NCBI GenBank assembly: GCA_001643675.2 | Contig: LSRY02000047.1 | Location: 124,001-188,000, forward strand | Direction of reading: 5' to 3' | From: Monocercomonoides exilis | Lineage: Eukaryota; Preaxostyla; Oxymonadida; Polymastigidae | DNA length: 64,000 nt | Shown here: piece after piece, positions 30,360 through 40,566 of the stretch | Layout of the letters: each line of letters begins with the position of its first letter | Numbering within the stretch: the first letter of the stretch is position 1 | Position numbers and translations under genes: made by a program | Notes under the pieces: generated by a model | Seen by the model: the letters and a program-made list of their open reading frames with translations, nothing else | The model's database searches: none | Told to the model about the DNA's origin: nothing

Positions 30360-31560
30360 ATCATAATATTTTTTGTTCGGGAAATCAAATATCCCTGTTA
30401 GAAAATGAAAAATTTTACGAACACTTCTTCTTCCAGATTTTCAAACATCTTCCTTTTTATTGCCTTTCTTTCCTCTTCATCAGCTTCACCATCTGTTTTT
30501 TCTTTTAATCTTTTTGAAGCACACAAAAAGAAACGAAAGCAATTCCATATGATTTTATCTTCCAAAGTTTATTGCTTCATTTCATCCAAATCAACATTAA
30601 TGTTTCCTAATCTTAACAGTGCAAACCCTTACACATTTCATATGTGATACAATTCTTAATGAATTGAAGCATTTGTTGCGATTTTCTTTGAAACCGTCTC
30701 TTGATGCTCGAAATAACTGAACAATTCTGCTACCAAGGCAAACAAATACTTCATTTCTTAAATTGTTTGATAATTTGTTTTCTTTCATCACAAAGAACTA
30801 TCTCTTGATAAAAAACATTTATTTCCCTTCTTTTTCTCCTCTTCTTTCTTCTATTCTCTTCCAATCAATATTTTTTATCAGACCTTTCAGCTCCTTTATT
30901 GCCTCTCTGATAAAATGCATTTCTTTCACAATTGCTCATTCCAAAGATCGATCGTTGAATATTTGATCAATCAAAAACTCCCAAGAAGATTTATATGCAA
31001 GTTGTTAAAGATTGTGATGTTCCTGGTGATATCCTAAAATCGCTTTGTTCTCATTCAAATGCAGTTCTCTTTTCATTTTATTAAAAAAAAGAAGTCGAAA
31101 ATAAAACATTATCAAAAATGAAAAAGAAATGTTCAAACATCAAATAAGCTGTAGTTGCAAAACAAAAGCAAAGCCATTTCCACTTCTTTTTGAATTTCAT
31201 TTCTTTTTCCTTCAAGGCAACTGTCAGAAGGCAAGGCACATATATTGAAAGAGGTTCGTTTGGAGCGCATTCAATACACAACTTCATATAGAGTTCGTAA
31301 AGATCAACAAATAGCTTGTAACACTTTCCATCTTTCTTCTCTTTCATCGATAGTTATCTTCTCAGATCTTTTATGTAACGAGGACTCTTCAAAGCCATTT
31401 ATCTTTGAATCTTTCAGTGAAGCTCAATATTTAATTGTTTCAAAAAACAGAGTGATATTTTCTATTGATATAATTTTCTTTGATTATTTTGTGAATTTTG
31501 ATGAATAGTTCTTCCGCAACAACGGAATAAAATTCATCTTTGCACATTTCTTCAATTTTC
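30360..31560 (-). pseudogene. Decayed helical-repeat family gene
   Basis: Minus-strand translation gives protein-like segments scattered over all three frames and broken by stops: DGKCYKLFVDLYELYMKL then SIYVPCLLTVALKEKEM (31345-31190), GYHQEHHNLQQLAYKSSWEFL-type sequence (about 31045-30975), MHFIREAIKELKGLIKNIDWKR (about 30918-30850), and SRIVQLFRASRDGFKENRNKC (about 30740-30670). From memory these resemble successive blocks of a large, lysine/glutamate-rich helical family of unknown function that is very numerous in Monocercomonoides. The order is kept while the frames are lost, as expected for a dead copy rather than chance. No introns rescue the frame. Function unknown. Confidence 0.55.
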
Positions 31561-32035
31561 TTTTTTAATATAATCTTGTATCAATGTTTCAGACCAGTAA
31601 ACTTTTTCTTTAAAATTATAATTGAAAAAAAAATTCATTATTCATGAATTCGAGTGAAATAATAAATGCATACCACCGTATCTTCTTTATGCGTGAATTG
31701 TATGCATTTTTTTTTTGGAGGTTTTATTGAGAAAACAACACAATTGAATCATATTAACTGAATTTGCACAAGCTTGGATAAAATAAATTGAAGTTAAATA
31801 GAATCCTGATTTGTTCATGAAAGCATAAGTTTTCACGCAACACACAAAAGCACTAAGATGATGAACAACGCATTAAGAAGAAAAATATGTTTTGTTTATT
31901 CATTTATATTTTTATGGATCATATGATCAAATGAAGGAAACAGTTCAAAAGTTTTCAACAATGAAAAATAAAAGTCTAAAAATAAAGCTGAGGGAATTTT
32001 GTTACTAAAAATTCAAAAAAATTAATTAATTTCTT

Positions 32036-32037
<2 letters not shown>

Positions 32038-32097
<60 letters not shown>
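32038..32097 (+). repeat. T60 homopolymer
   Basis: Sixty consecutive thymidines directly abutting the inverted repeat that follows. On the other side of that repeat there is an A14 run, so the homopolymers themselves are arranged as an inverted pair. Confidence 0.9.
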
Positions 32098-32098
<1 letters not shown>

Positions 32099-32099
<1 letters not shown>

Positions 32100-32201
32100 T
32101 GACCGACAGCAACAAAAAATGGCATGTCGTGTCGCATAGGTCTAATTATTCAAATTAGACCTGTGCGACACGACAAGCAAATTTTTGGTTCTGCCGGTCA
32201 C
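32099..32201. repeat. 103-bp inverted repeat with 49-nt arms
   Basis: Left arm 32099-32147 and right arm 32153-32201 are reverse complements at 42 of 49 positions, with a 5-nt loop attca. The outer ends read gtgaccg and cggtcac; the inner ends carry aggtctaatt and aattagacct. Flanked by T60 and A14. The words tagacctgtgcgaca and gtgaccgacag recur near 27.74-27.80 kb, so it belongs to a dispersed family. Likely a foldback or MITE-like element. Confidence 0.85.
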
Positions 32202-33238
32202 TTTAAAAAAAAAAAAAAGTTCTTATTTTTTTATTTTAAAAAACAATTTTTTTTTCTTTTTTTTTTTTTTTTATCATATGGATAATCCTTTTTAAAATCA
32301 AACTTTCGTTCGAGTTTTGATCAAAGCTTTTTTCTTAAAGGGATTTTGAAAAATTGAAATATTGCAAACAAAAAAGGATTATTGTATTCAGACCATTTTT
32401 CATCAAAAAACTCTTTAAAATTGAATGCGAGCTTTTTATTTATCAATTTGCTGTGAAATTCTTTTCTGTCACGAAAAATGATCATCTTCATTTTTAATCT
32501 TTTGTTTAATAGTTTTTGACAAATTGTCACAATAACAATTAAAAGACAATTTCAGCTTTGATTATTTGAATTTTGGTGTCATATGCAATTGAAAGTACTC
32601 CACATCTCTTTTCATTAATAAAAATGCATTTCGAACAAATATTAATGAAAGTTTTGATGTGAGCAAAAAAAACTATTATTTTATTTTCAGTAATGATCAA
32701 TAGGTTTCAATGTTTCAAAAGCATTAATATAATCGCAGCATTGCTTCTTTTTTGCTTTTGATTCATGTGTTTAACGATAAAAGTGAGAACCACTGAAGTG
32801 ATCTTTTGCTGTCAATTTTTTATTTTAATAAAACGAAAGAATTAATCAATATATAATTCGTTGGAGTGAAAGTGAATTGTTAGTGTTATGCAATTTTTAA
32901 GAAATAAAAAGGGTGTATGATTTATATTTTGGTATTCATTCATGAAAAGTTTCACTTGTTTTTTGTTTTATTTGAATGGAATTATGAATTATTAATTATT
33001 TATTGATAAAAATTTTTCTTGTTTTCCAGTGGAGATATTAGAACGCATGAACATATATGATTATTATTGAATCCAAATTTTTAAAGATGAGAAACTTCGA
33101 TTGGAAAATTCACTTTGAATTTTGAAAAATAGATGGTGATAAGCAATATTGAATTTTTCTTAGAAATATTTCAAAAATTCATCTCATTTATTGACTTTTC
33201 TTTCGAATGAATTTCATTCAACAATTGAATAAAAATTA

Positions 33239-33634
33239 CAGATATTGCATAAAATACCGGACATCGCACAAAATACCGGACAAGATCGTTTTCTCAATAA
33301 CCACTCAAAGAGAAAATTTGATAATATTCCTCTAAAGATATCTTAACAATACAAACTCATTTGGCATATCAGACTTTCATTTCCGTGCAGACTGAATATT
33401 TAAAAAATAATTTTTAAAATTTCGGAGAATTAAGATTTTGAATTTCTCCGAAATTTTAAAAATTATTTTTTAAATATTCAGTCTGCACGGAAATGAAAGT
33501 CTGATATGCCAAATGAGTTTGTATTGTTAAGATATCTTTAGAGGAATATTATCAAATTTTCTCTTTGAGTGGTTATTGAGAAAACGATCTTGTCCGGTAT
33601 TTTGTGCGATGTCCGGTATTTTATGTGATATCTG
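33239..33634. mobile_element. 396-bp near-perfect palindrome (foldback/MITE-like element)
   Basis: Arms 33239-33429 and 33444-33634 are 191 nt each and almost identical as reverse complements; I noted only two mismatches near the outer end. They are separated by a 14-nt loop. Each outer arm contains a duplicated word AAAATACCGGACA (33251-33280 and its mirror). The ends read CAGATAT and ATATCTG. No reading frame of note is inside. Near-identity of such long arms implies a recent insertion, recent arm conversion, or palindrome formation by a foldback mechanism. I could not see a clear target-site duplication. Confidence 0.9.
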
Positions 33635-35153
33635 AATCTAACTCTTAGCAAAAACATTTCAAAGATGAACACACAGATAAAAGTGATGATTCAAAAATCA
33701 ATCACTTATGATATTTTAAAATGATCATTATCTTTGAAAAATGCAATATAATGTTTCGTTTCACAGAATGAATCAATTTTTTTCGAAAAGTCACTTTTGT
33801 TAATTATTCATAATAAAAAATGTTGTCGTTTTTTAATAAAATTTCTGTTTTCTCTCTCGAAATTGCATCCAAATTGAAATATATATGCTGCTCTTTTTTG
33901 CAAACTGCAAAAGAAAATTACAAGGTTCATTGAGATTGGGCATTTTTTCATGAATTCTCACAATTAATTTGTTTTCCAAACAAACTCTTCCATTGAAAAA
34001 GGTAAAACATTTCAATGTTGTTATCATTGAATGGCTTACGTTTTGGAAATAATAAAGGTGCAAGTCCATTTCTATATCAAAAAAAATAATGATATGGATA
34101 ATTCTTTTTGTAAAGTCGCAAATGTTTTATTTTCAAATAAAACAAAAATTTCATATTTCACTCAAAAATTTGTTAACATATACCAAAGGACATTAATAAG
34201 GAATCTATTTCTGGATGATGCAATTTTATTTATTCCAAAGAAGATTTGTGAGCAGAAATATTAACATGAGCAAAATATGAAAATTTTGGTTTATTTGAAA
34301 ATTGAACATTTGCGACTTTTCAAAAAGAATTGCCCATATATTTATTCGAAACATTGATCTTATCAAGAACAACTTTTAAAAAAGGATAACTCATATGATG
34401 AACAATAATTTCACAAATATTTTTTCTCCAACAATTACATTTTGATTGAAAAATTTCAATTTCAAAATGAAATAGAATATTCAATAAATAAACGTTTTAA
34501 ATAACGAGTGATTATAACTTGAACAATTGGAAAAATTATTAAGTTAACAAGAATGCGTTCCATAGAAAAAATTGCTACAAAGTTCCTACTCATAAGATAG
34601 AATTTTCGATATAATGAAACTTTTTTATCATTTTATTGTTAAGATAATTATTCTTTTGAACAGATTTTCCGATTACACAAATAAGTAAAAAAAAAACAAA
34701 TGATTAACAATAAAATGAATCATTTTCCTCTTTCTTCCACAACATCTATTTATTAGATGTTAATTATGTATTAAATTTCAGATGTTCACTTATTTTTCAT
34801 AATTAAAGAGTTATTTTATATACAATTAATGAAATCATCACATTAGCAATGATTTTTCAAAATTGAATCTTATCGATATCAACTAAAGAAACAAGTTTCT
34901 CAAAATAATAAATAACTAAATTAACATATGGGTGATTGCTTTTGTAATTATATTTTTTTTATAAAAATTTCGACTTTTATATTCACTTCGAATGCTTGTT
35001 GATGAATATGAAAAAAGTGAAAACTCCATTAAAAAACATCTCTCTTTTTCTTTCAAATCAAACTTTTTCATTAAAGACAATTAAGATGAATAAAACATAT
35101 CAGTGAAAATTTTATTTTGGATTTCTCGAAATTTTCAAAATTATTGACACCAT

Positions 35154-35231
35154 GAAAAAAGTTATGATTTCAAAAATTATCACCGATATTTCACATATTG
35201 GGTAAGTATTTTTGAAATCATAACTTTTTTC
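35154..35231. repeat. Small inverted repeat, 24-nt arms
   Basis: gaaaaaagttatgatttcaa plus aaat (35154-35177) is the exact reverse complement of 35208-35231, with a 30-nt spacer. Imperfect extension continues outward through cacc/ggtg. It is non-coding and may be a stem-loop in RNA or a tiny transposon remnant. Confidence 0.75.
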
Positions 35232-35886
35232 GAGGTGATACTTTTTCATTAATTGTTTGGTCTTTGTGAAGAAATATTGTGATCAATTTGAAAATTAATC
35301 ACAACTGTTTTCGAACATATGCTTTAGCTTCAAAAACGATAAAAATTTCTTGAATAAGCCTTTTCAATTTTCAGAGTTTTTTTATTATTATTCAAAGGAT
35401 ATTTTCAAACCGAAAATTATGAAAGAAAAAATTTGTTGTCAAAAACAATCACCCAATATATATAAAGTTTAGTGTGTTTCAGCAAGATTGAATGTTTTTT
35501 TTTTAATTGAAATATTGTCTTGAAATTTGTTTTACAAAAATATAAATATTATATTTTAAGTGGACATGACATTTAAGTTTTTTTCTATTTTGTAATTCGA
35601 CAAATTCATAATTTACTCCGACGTTAAACAGAATTAATTATTAAAATAGAATTTTCGAAACTCGTCGAACAATTTGAAAATTCACAAAAAATAGTTCAGG
35701 TTCAAAAAAGAGTTGTAATTAAATTACATGAAATGTTTTATCATTTTAAAAATTCCTAAAAAATTGAAATAAAAAAACAAATATTCTCACTATTTTAATT
35801 CAGAAAATTTATAAATAGCTTGTTTGGGTTTAAAAAAAAAATATTGGAAGACAACACACAAAAATAGAAAAAATTAAAACAGAGCT

Positions 35887-36558
35887 TCATTCCTTCATTC
35901 CGATAAGAAGAGAATGATTAAAATGATATTCAGTCAAATATTTCAAATCTTCGAAAAGGCTAGGTGCATAAGTTGGAGACGCAACAAATATTTCGCCAAG
36001 AAGTGATACGAGAGCACCAGAAGTCATTGATGCAAGAAGTGAAACTTGCTCTGGACAAGCTATAATGTGCGAAGAAAGAGGAAAAAGTGTCTGAATTGTT
36101 TCCGGCTTATCTGTTATGGCAGAAAAATAATTTCTATCTACCGAAAAAGGATTTTCAATGGTCTAAAAATTTTTTTTGTAATAAAATAAGAAAGAATTTC
36201 ATCAAACTGTAGATGGAATTCCATTTTTCCGAGCAACATAAGATATTAAATCTTCAAGTACTGCTCTCAAACGAACTTGTCTTTTTTTCCAATTAGTAAC
36301 TGTAGAAAGGGTAATTTCTGTTTGTTCCTCTGATGTTTTCCCAGTTTCAAGAGATGCATCTCTTAATGAATAAACAATAGGAGCTCCTTTTTTATAGTAT
36401 AAAGTTACAAGATATGGTTCACATATCTCTTCTTTTGATGTTGGACTTGGAATGTTGACGGACACAACCAGTTCTTCTCTTCCACGAAGATAGAACTGAA
36501 AATGACGCAACCCAACGAGACTTCCAAAACGAAGAATATCCTTATGGAAATTTTCCAT
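35887..36558 (-). CDS. Conserved-looking hypothetical protein, 208 aa, 2 exons
   Basis: Not recognised. Exon 1 is 36558-36208 and exon 2 is 36162-35887, joined across a 45-bp intron (donor gtttga, acceptor tttttag) in phase 0; the stop is TGA. The protein has balanced composition and no low-complexity tract, unlike many neighbours. That argues for a structured domain: an N-terminal alpha/beta part (LRHFQFYLRGREELVVSVNI, CEPYLVTLYYKKGAPIVYSL), a helix with NWKKRQVRLRAVLEDLISY, and a helical C-terminal half (SLLASMTSGALVSLLGEIF). There is no signal peptide or membrane segment. It is followed 375 bp upstream by LSM3 on the same strand. Homology search with the spliced product is the obvious route to a function. 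Confidence 0.8.
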
Positions 36559-36933
36559 TTCACTTCAATAAATGATGAGACTTATTATCAAAGTTAGATG
36601 AAGGAAAAATTCAAGATCATGGACCATTTATTTTTTTTTGAGACAAATGTTTTCTTTAACAACGTGTATTTTTTATGAAGTTATTCGATACGTATCCTTT
36701 CATATATTTATATTGTAAAGCGAATGTTTTATATTTAAAAAATAATGAACTGCCTTTTCTTTGTAATTTTTTAATATTTTCTTCTTTATTCCAGAGAAAC
36801 ATTTATTTACGATGTGTGATGAAAAGCATAATACAATACTCATTTTAAGCAGAAAGCAATCAAGTCTCGTTGAGGCGTATGTTTTTTCTTTTTGAAATGA
36901 AGTTCATTGAAATGATGTGAAATGAGCTATAAA
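36559..36933. other. Intergenic spacer, no gene seen
   Basis: AT-rich sequence between two minus-strand genes. It should contain the 3' end of LSM3 and the promoter of the 208-aa gene. No motif was recognised. Confidence 0.5.
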
Positions 36934-37476
36934 TTAATGGCTAAGTCTCAGAGGAGGAGATATAAGGATAATAAGATCCCCACGCACGAACATAAGAGGA
37001 TGATGCTTCTTTTGAGACTGGAAAATATGCATATATAATTTAAAAATTCACAAATAAATGTTAGAAAATTACTGAAAACAAACGTTTGCAATTTCTTCAC
37101 CAGTTTCTGGATCCACATCAACAATGTTTATTGTTTCCTCTACATCAGAAAGCAAAATATTTAAATGCTGATCATAAGCCTGTTGAAAAAATATGAACAA
37201 TTAAGGCTGAAAATGATACAAAAATAAAAGAAAATACGTGAAGCATTCCACGTAATTCACGCTCCCCTCTTAATTTGATGACAACTCTTTCGCTAAGAGA
37301 AAGCCTTATTAAATCTTATTTTGTGAATTAAAAAGATACAAATTATTATTGTGTTCAAAAGAAAATTTTCAGTTAAAAAAAGATTAATATTCAAATTTAA
37401 TCAACAAACCAAGTGGCTCTCTAACGCTTTCATCGATTTTGTCCTCATTCTTTTGGGCATGCAAAGAGTTGGACAT
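36934..37476 (-). CDS. LSM3: U6 snRNA-associated Sm-like protein LSm3, 4 exons
   Basis: Subunit of the LSm2-8 ring on U6 snRNA (splicing) and of LSm1-7 (mRNA decay). Exons: 37476-37410, 37314-37238, 37179-37084, 37017-36934, giving 107 aa ending in TAA. The Sm1 motif [36 protein letters not shown] crosses intron 2, and the Sm2 motif [13 protein letters not shown] lies in exon 4. The pattern DLIRLSLxER and HAYDQHLNxxLxDVEET is specific for LSm3 among the paralogues. Donors are gtttgt, gtattt and gtttgt, and introns are 58-95 bp. The start ATG at 37476 gives a short N-terminal extension ([22 protein letters not shown]), as in other LSm3 proteins. Divergent from the M20 gene across 371 bp. Confidence 0.95.
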
Positions 37477-37847
37477 AAATGCAAAATAATTCAGATCGAT
37501 ATGCCCTTCATAAAAGAGATTTTTCAAGAAAAAAATAGCTAATTTTTTTGAAAAAATAAAAAATACAAATTAAACTGATACATAAAAACATTAGATTGGA
37601 ATAAAAATTTCATTTTTGTGTGATTGAAATTTCAGGTGTTATAATGGTCAAGTTAATAAAATGAATTTAAAGATTCAATATTATGGAAAGACTTTTTCTC
37701 ATAATAAATGATATTACGTTTGGAACGAATTAAAATTTGATTATCTGTATGAATTAGATAAAGTTGAAACTTAATGACAAAACGTGTATAACGTTATAAA
37801 CACATATTTAAAGTATGTAAAGTAGATCAACTTTTAAAGTTGTGAAG
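37477..37847. promoter_or_regulatory. Divergent promoter region LSM3 / M20 peptidase
   Basis: 371 bases of AT-rich DNA between two outward-facing start codons, so both promoters must lie here or overlap the genes. No specific core motif could be assigned from one example. Confidence 0.45.
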
Positions 37848-39448
37848 ATGGCAACTCCTTTGGATAAAAAAATTTCTGCTCTTGCAGAGAAATATACTCC
37901 TCTTGCAAGAGAGATATTAGCTGAATGCATCCGTATACCAGCTGATTATGTTGACAAATCTCCAGCAGAGGCTTGACAGTTTTAACTTTTTTGTATTATT
38001 TATGCCATTTATTTTAGGGTGGAGATCCAAGATGCGGTTTGAGCAATCACGAATATCCTCGAATTAAATACATGATGGACATGATTATAAAGCATGGAGC
38101 AGTTGAAAAGCCAGAAGATGTTTGCTTTGATGGATTTGGAAACCTTTCATGGGTTGTTGAAGATAAAGAAGATTCAACCCCAAGAGACAAAAAGAAAGTT
38201 GTGTATTTTGATGGACATACAGATACTGTAAATGCGCTTCGACCAGCATGGAGAGAGAAAATTGGAGGAATTGATTGCTATGATGGATTGATTGATCCAA
38301 AACACATCGATCGTAAGTTTCTCGAATCACAATTGGGCTATCTTCCACCAGACTCTGAATTTAATCATTGTATCTTTGGGCGTGGCTCAGCTGATCAACT
38401 TGCTGGAGTTGTTGGTGAAATTATTGCTTCAAAGATCATGCTTGAATTGAAAGCAGAAGGAGCTCTGAGAGGAGTTATCGTTAGATGCTATGGTACAGTT
38501 GCTGAAGAGGATAATGATGGAGGAGGGCCAATGTATGTCGTTAGGAAGGAGCTTCCAGGAGCAGGAGCTGATAAAATCCCAGATTGTGTCATCCATACCG
38601 AAGGTACTGGATGCTCTGAACTTGGTGCACTGGGTATTTATCGTGGACAGAGAGGCAGAATGCAAATTGAAGTTGATGTTATTGGTAAATCATGCCACGG
38701 TTCCATGCCTTGGATGGGAGTTAATCCTCTGGAGTTCGGATCGAACATCATTAAAGAGGCAAGAGAGAGATACGAAAAGGGAATTGGATTCAAGGATGAT
38801 CCTTTCCTCGGAAAGGGAACACGTGTTGCATCAGATGCACGTCTTGCTACACCTTCTGATTGCGCTGTTCCAGAAAGATTCACATTCCGCTTTGATCGTC
38901 GTTTGACTGCTGGCGAGTCGCCAAAAGAAGCTGTTGCTGATGTTGAATCATTTGAATCAGTGAAGGCTGCTCGTGCTGCTGGGTGCACAGTCACTGTTTC
39001 TGTTCCTCGCTACACAGACCCATCATGGAAGGGAACACCACCAGACAACGACCAGATTTACATGTCGTGGGTTACTCCAGAAGATCACCCAGTTATCAAA
39101 GCTGCTGTTGAGTCATACAAGAGAGTGATTACTCCAGTTATTCCAGCATCACACAAGGAAACCAAAGAAGCCATCAAGAGAGAACCACGTGTTGCTCGCT
39201 GGATCTTCTCAACTGACGGTGTCGGATATCCTATCCCTGTTTCAGACACATCTATTGCTGTTACTCCTGCAAAGAAATGGGTGACAACTGGAGAATACAA
39301 ACATCCAGCTATGTTCGGCTTTGGTGCAGGATATGAACAAAATACTCATAAGATTGGAGAATGGGTAGATGAGAGAGAAATTCAGCACGCCATTGCGCTG
39401 TATTCAAGATTCCCATCATTGTTTGCCGAAATTGATCCACCGCAATAA
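37848..39448 (+). CDS. M20 family metallopeptidase (YgeY-like), 2 exons
   Basis: Zinc-dependent hydrolase of the M20/ArgE/DapE/carboxypeptidase G2 group, cleaving small amide substrates. Exon 1 is 37848-37970 and exon 2 is 38018-39448; 517 aa. Motifs in order: FDGHTDTV (metal His and Asp), FGRGSADQLAGVVGEI (bridging Asp), AEEDNDGG (catalytic and metal Glu), HTEGTGCSELGALGIYRGQRGRMQIEV, KSCHGSMPWMGVNPLE (dimerisation-domain His), and a C-terminal FGFGAGYEQNTHKIGEWV metal block. The architecture is closest to bacterial proteins annotated as YgeY, selenium-metabolism-linked hydrolases. That label is by memory and the substrate is unknown. The 47-bp intron has a GC donor (gcttga), needed because an in-frame TGA follows the exon. 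Bacterial origin by transfer is possible, but the gene has acquired an intron. Confidence 0.9.
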
Positions 39449-40018
39449 ATCTTCTTTGGTTAGACATTTTTTATAGAAAAAATTCGGCTGATGAAGAAAA
39501 ATAATGAAAACAGATATTTAAGTTATTGAGATAACATCTTTTATAAGCATTCATTTTTCGTTTAATTACTTTTTACTATTTTTTACGTGTTGTCAACAGA
39601 TGAATATAATATATTTATATATATGTGAAACATGATTGTTTATTTTTCAAAATAGGAATAATTTCTTCTTTCAGAGAGATTGTTTCAAAGGATTTTAATG
39701 TTATGCTTAAAGGACAATTTTTAATTGAATTTTGTAATGATACATATCTTAAATGAATAAGTAAAAACTACTTTTAAATTGTCTGACTGAATACTTTAAC
39801 TAAAAAATGTCCACAAAATAATAAAATATTAATTGTAAATAAACCGAATTATCATTAAAAAAACAATATTGCAAAAATTAAAATATATAATGCATTATCG
39901 AAGGAAATACTAACAATGTTGCTTTCGTCTTTAAACAAAAAAATTGTTAAACAAAGAACTTAATTTGAAAAAAAAATTCACTTATCATGAAATACAAATT
40001 TAAGGAAACATAAAAATA
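39449..40018. other. Convergent intergenic spacer, no gene seen
   Basis: AT-rich DNA between the M20 peptidase stop and the minus-strand small membrane protein. No feature was recognised. Confidence 0.5.
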
Positions 40019-40369
40019 TCAAAATTTGTTAGGAAATGTATTGTAATGTTGGAATTTCGAGTTATACTTTCGGTTGATAGCTTCTAGAATAATTAATCCA
40101 GAAATTGTCAAAATGACGACACATGAACCAAAGTAAAGACAAAATGAAATTTCTTTCTTCATGTGACCATTACCGGTGGATGGATTACTCGATTCCTTAT
40201 TCATAATATGCCCATTTGGTTTGACACCTGCTTCAAGATCCATCGTTTTTTGTTTCTTAATTTGTTCTGAAGAATGTCGAACGTCTTCGAGTACATCAAT
40301 GAAATAATTGGAAGTTCGATCATGAACACACAACGTGAAACAAAAAATTACGACGAATTGCAACAACAT
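40019..40369 (-). CDS. Small single-pass membrane protein, 116 aa
   Basis: Not recognised by family. The N-terminal hydrophobic stretch MLLQFVVIFCFTLC looks like a signal peptide. It is followed by a hydrophilic region of about 60 residues, then a transmembrane helix FCLYFGSCVVILTISGLIILEAI and a short tail KYNSKFQHYNTFPNKF. That is a type I topology with a small lumenal or extracellular part. It is intact, single-exon, and lies 197 bp from the SEC24-like stop on the same strand. Composition is normal for a coding frame in this AT-rich neighbourhood, but with no homologue in mind it stays hypothetical. Confidence 0.6.
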   Translation of the reverse strand: MLLQFVVIFCFTLCVHDRTSNYFIDVLEDVRHSSEQIKKQKTMDLEAGVKPNGHIMNKESSNPSTGNGHMKKEISFCLYFGSCVVILTISGLIILEAINRKYNSKFQHYNTFPNKF

Positions 40370-40566
40370 AGCATTTCACGGTCAAATCACTTAAACTCTC
40401 CCTTTATTATCTAATTATTCCGTTCCTTATCGTTTCCAAAAAAAATGGGTCAAAATATCTCAATGTTCGAAAATAATAATAATAAAATAATGATAATTTA
40501 TTTGAAACAAAAAAATGAAACAAAATATTCAAATTGATAAATGGTTATAGTGGTCAATATAAAAAC

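Larger units (their letters stand above)
31561..35886. other. AT-rich gene-poor region, right part
   Basis: No intact gene is supported on either strand. It contains the T60/inverted-repeat element, the 396-bp palindrome and a smaller inverted repeat (all listed separately). The remaining sequence is AT-rich with frames under 90 codons and no recognisable motif. Confidence 0.55.

Noticed and set aside
30405-30647. Plus-strand 80-codon frame MKNFTNTSSSRFSN..
   Set aside because: It is antisense to the decayed helical-repeat gene and has no independent support.
33833-34264. Short frames on both strands near 34 kb
   Set aside because: They are composition-driven in AT-rich DNA with no motif, no splice continuity and no recognisable domain.
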